Assembly (NCBI GenBank): GCA_015657535.1
Contig: JADHZB010001946.1
Span: 1 to 35,242 of the forward strand
Length of the DNA stretch: 35,242 nucleotides
DNA from: Nephromyces sp. MM_2019
Taxonomy: Eukaryota > Apicomplexa > Aconoidasida > Nephromycida
Direction: 5' to 3'
Each line of letters starts with the position of its first letter. The first letter of the stretch is position 1. Shown piece after piece: positions 34,785 to 35,242 of the stretch. The notes under the pieces are model-generated. The model worked only from the letters and a program-made list of their open reading frames with translations. It was not told the origin of the DNA and made no database searches. A program made the position numbers and the translations under genes.

Positions 34785-35242
34785 AAGAAATATAATTTGA
34801 TTATGTTATTTGTTTCATATGTATGAATTATGTAAAGTTATGTTTAAATTTTGTATTTAATTTTAAAGTACTAATAAGGAGTGTAACATATCTATTGTGA
34901 GTAATGGAATCGATGGGAAAATAATTAAAATTAAATTTACACATATATATATATAGTGGGTATTGTGTATCTAAAGATTTATGTTGTTTATTTATATCTA
35001 ATAAAGATAAAAATAAAAGACTAAGACAGTTATCTGTATGTAAATTTCATGATATTTCCAAATTAAAAACTTATTTTTTTATTCTCTTTGTCAAATTATA
35101 TATTATTCAATATTACCTGAATGTTATATAACTCATATAATTTAATATGATTTGTTCAAAAAATAGTTTTGAGTTATATATGTTATCCTAATTGTTTTGT
35201 ATTATAATTTACAAAAGATAAAAAATTAAAATAAAGATAGTA

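Larger units (their letters stand above)
31116..35242. other. Gene-free TG/TA-rich region
   Basis: About 4.1 kb with no supported gene. 31160-31960 is almost saturated with TGTGTG-type words. 32380-32880 alternates TGTATG and TA runs. From 33000 the sequence is AT-rich with dispersed TGTGTA words. Small frames (32317-32511, 32596-32862) are Met/Cys/Val/Tyr/His-rich translations of repeats and are rejected. The left end should contain the SCaMC promoter. Confidence 0.65.

Overview
The window is eukaryotic nuclear DNA. It is very AT-rich, has spliced genes with GT-AG introns, and has long TA/TG/CA simple-repeat tracts between genes. The organism is most likely an apicomplexan or close alveolate relative. 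The best pointer is a histone H2A.Z whose Gly/Lys-rich N-terminus ([12 protein letters not shown]) is typical of apicomplexan H2A.Z. I cannot name the species. A 50-N run at 13852-13901 shows this is a scaffold.

Layout. (1) 407-1451, minus: the first two exons of a UTP20-like ribosome-biogenesis gene that runs off the left edge. (2) 3054-3712, minus: complete two-exon histone H2A.Z. (3) 6005-7311, plus: six-exon, 296-residue divergent mitochondrial-carrier-type transporter. (4) 8265-17950, plus: eleven-exon gene for a giant coiled-coil protein (about 2,981 residues if the gap is sized as argued below), with a central array of 112-residue repeats. (5) 19354-25473, plus: four-exon, 1,711-residue membrane-anchored subtilase of the KP-43 type with a complete catalytic set. 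(6) 28241-31115, minus: four-exon, 619-residue EF-hand mitochondrial carrier of the SCaMC (ATP-Mg/Pi) type. (7) 31116-35242: no gene recognised, mostly TG/TA-rich repeats. All six models were built by hand from reading-frame continuity, splice consensus and protein motifs.

The genes do not form a pathway, as expected for a eukaryotic chromosome segment. They share some themes: two mitochondrial-carrier-family transporters of very different divergence, two nuclear housekeeping genes (H2A.Z, UTP20-like), and two large lineage-specific-looking proteins (the coiled-coil repeat protein and the subtilase).

The main unusual signals are these. The coiled-coil repeat unit is exactly 336 bp (112 aa, 16 heptads) and is organised into a three-unit, 1,008-bp higher-order repeat that crosses the assembly gap and predicts its true length. 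The subtilase has a stop-free, 315-bp intron (divisible by 3) directly behind the catalytic His motif. One intron is only 26 nt. There are two architectural regimes along the window: about 4.6-19.3 kb is poor in TG/CA repeats with short introns, while the flanks are saturated with TG/CA/TA repeats and have longer introns. CA/TG strand polarity flips between the convergent subtilase and SCaMC genes.
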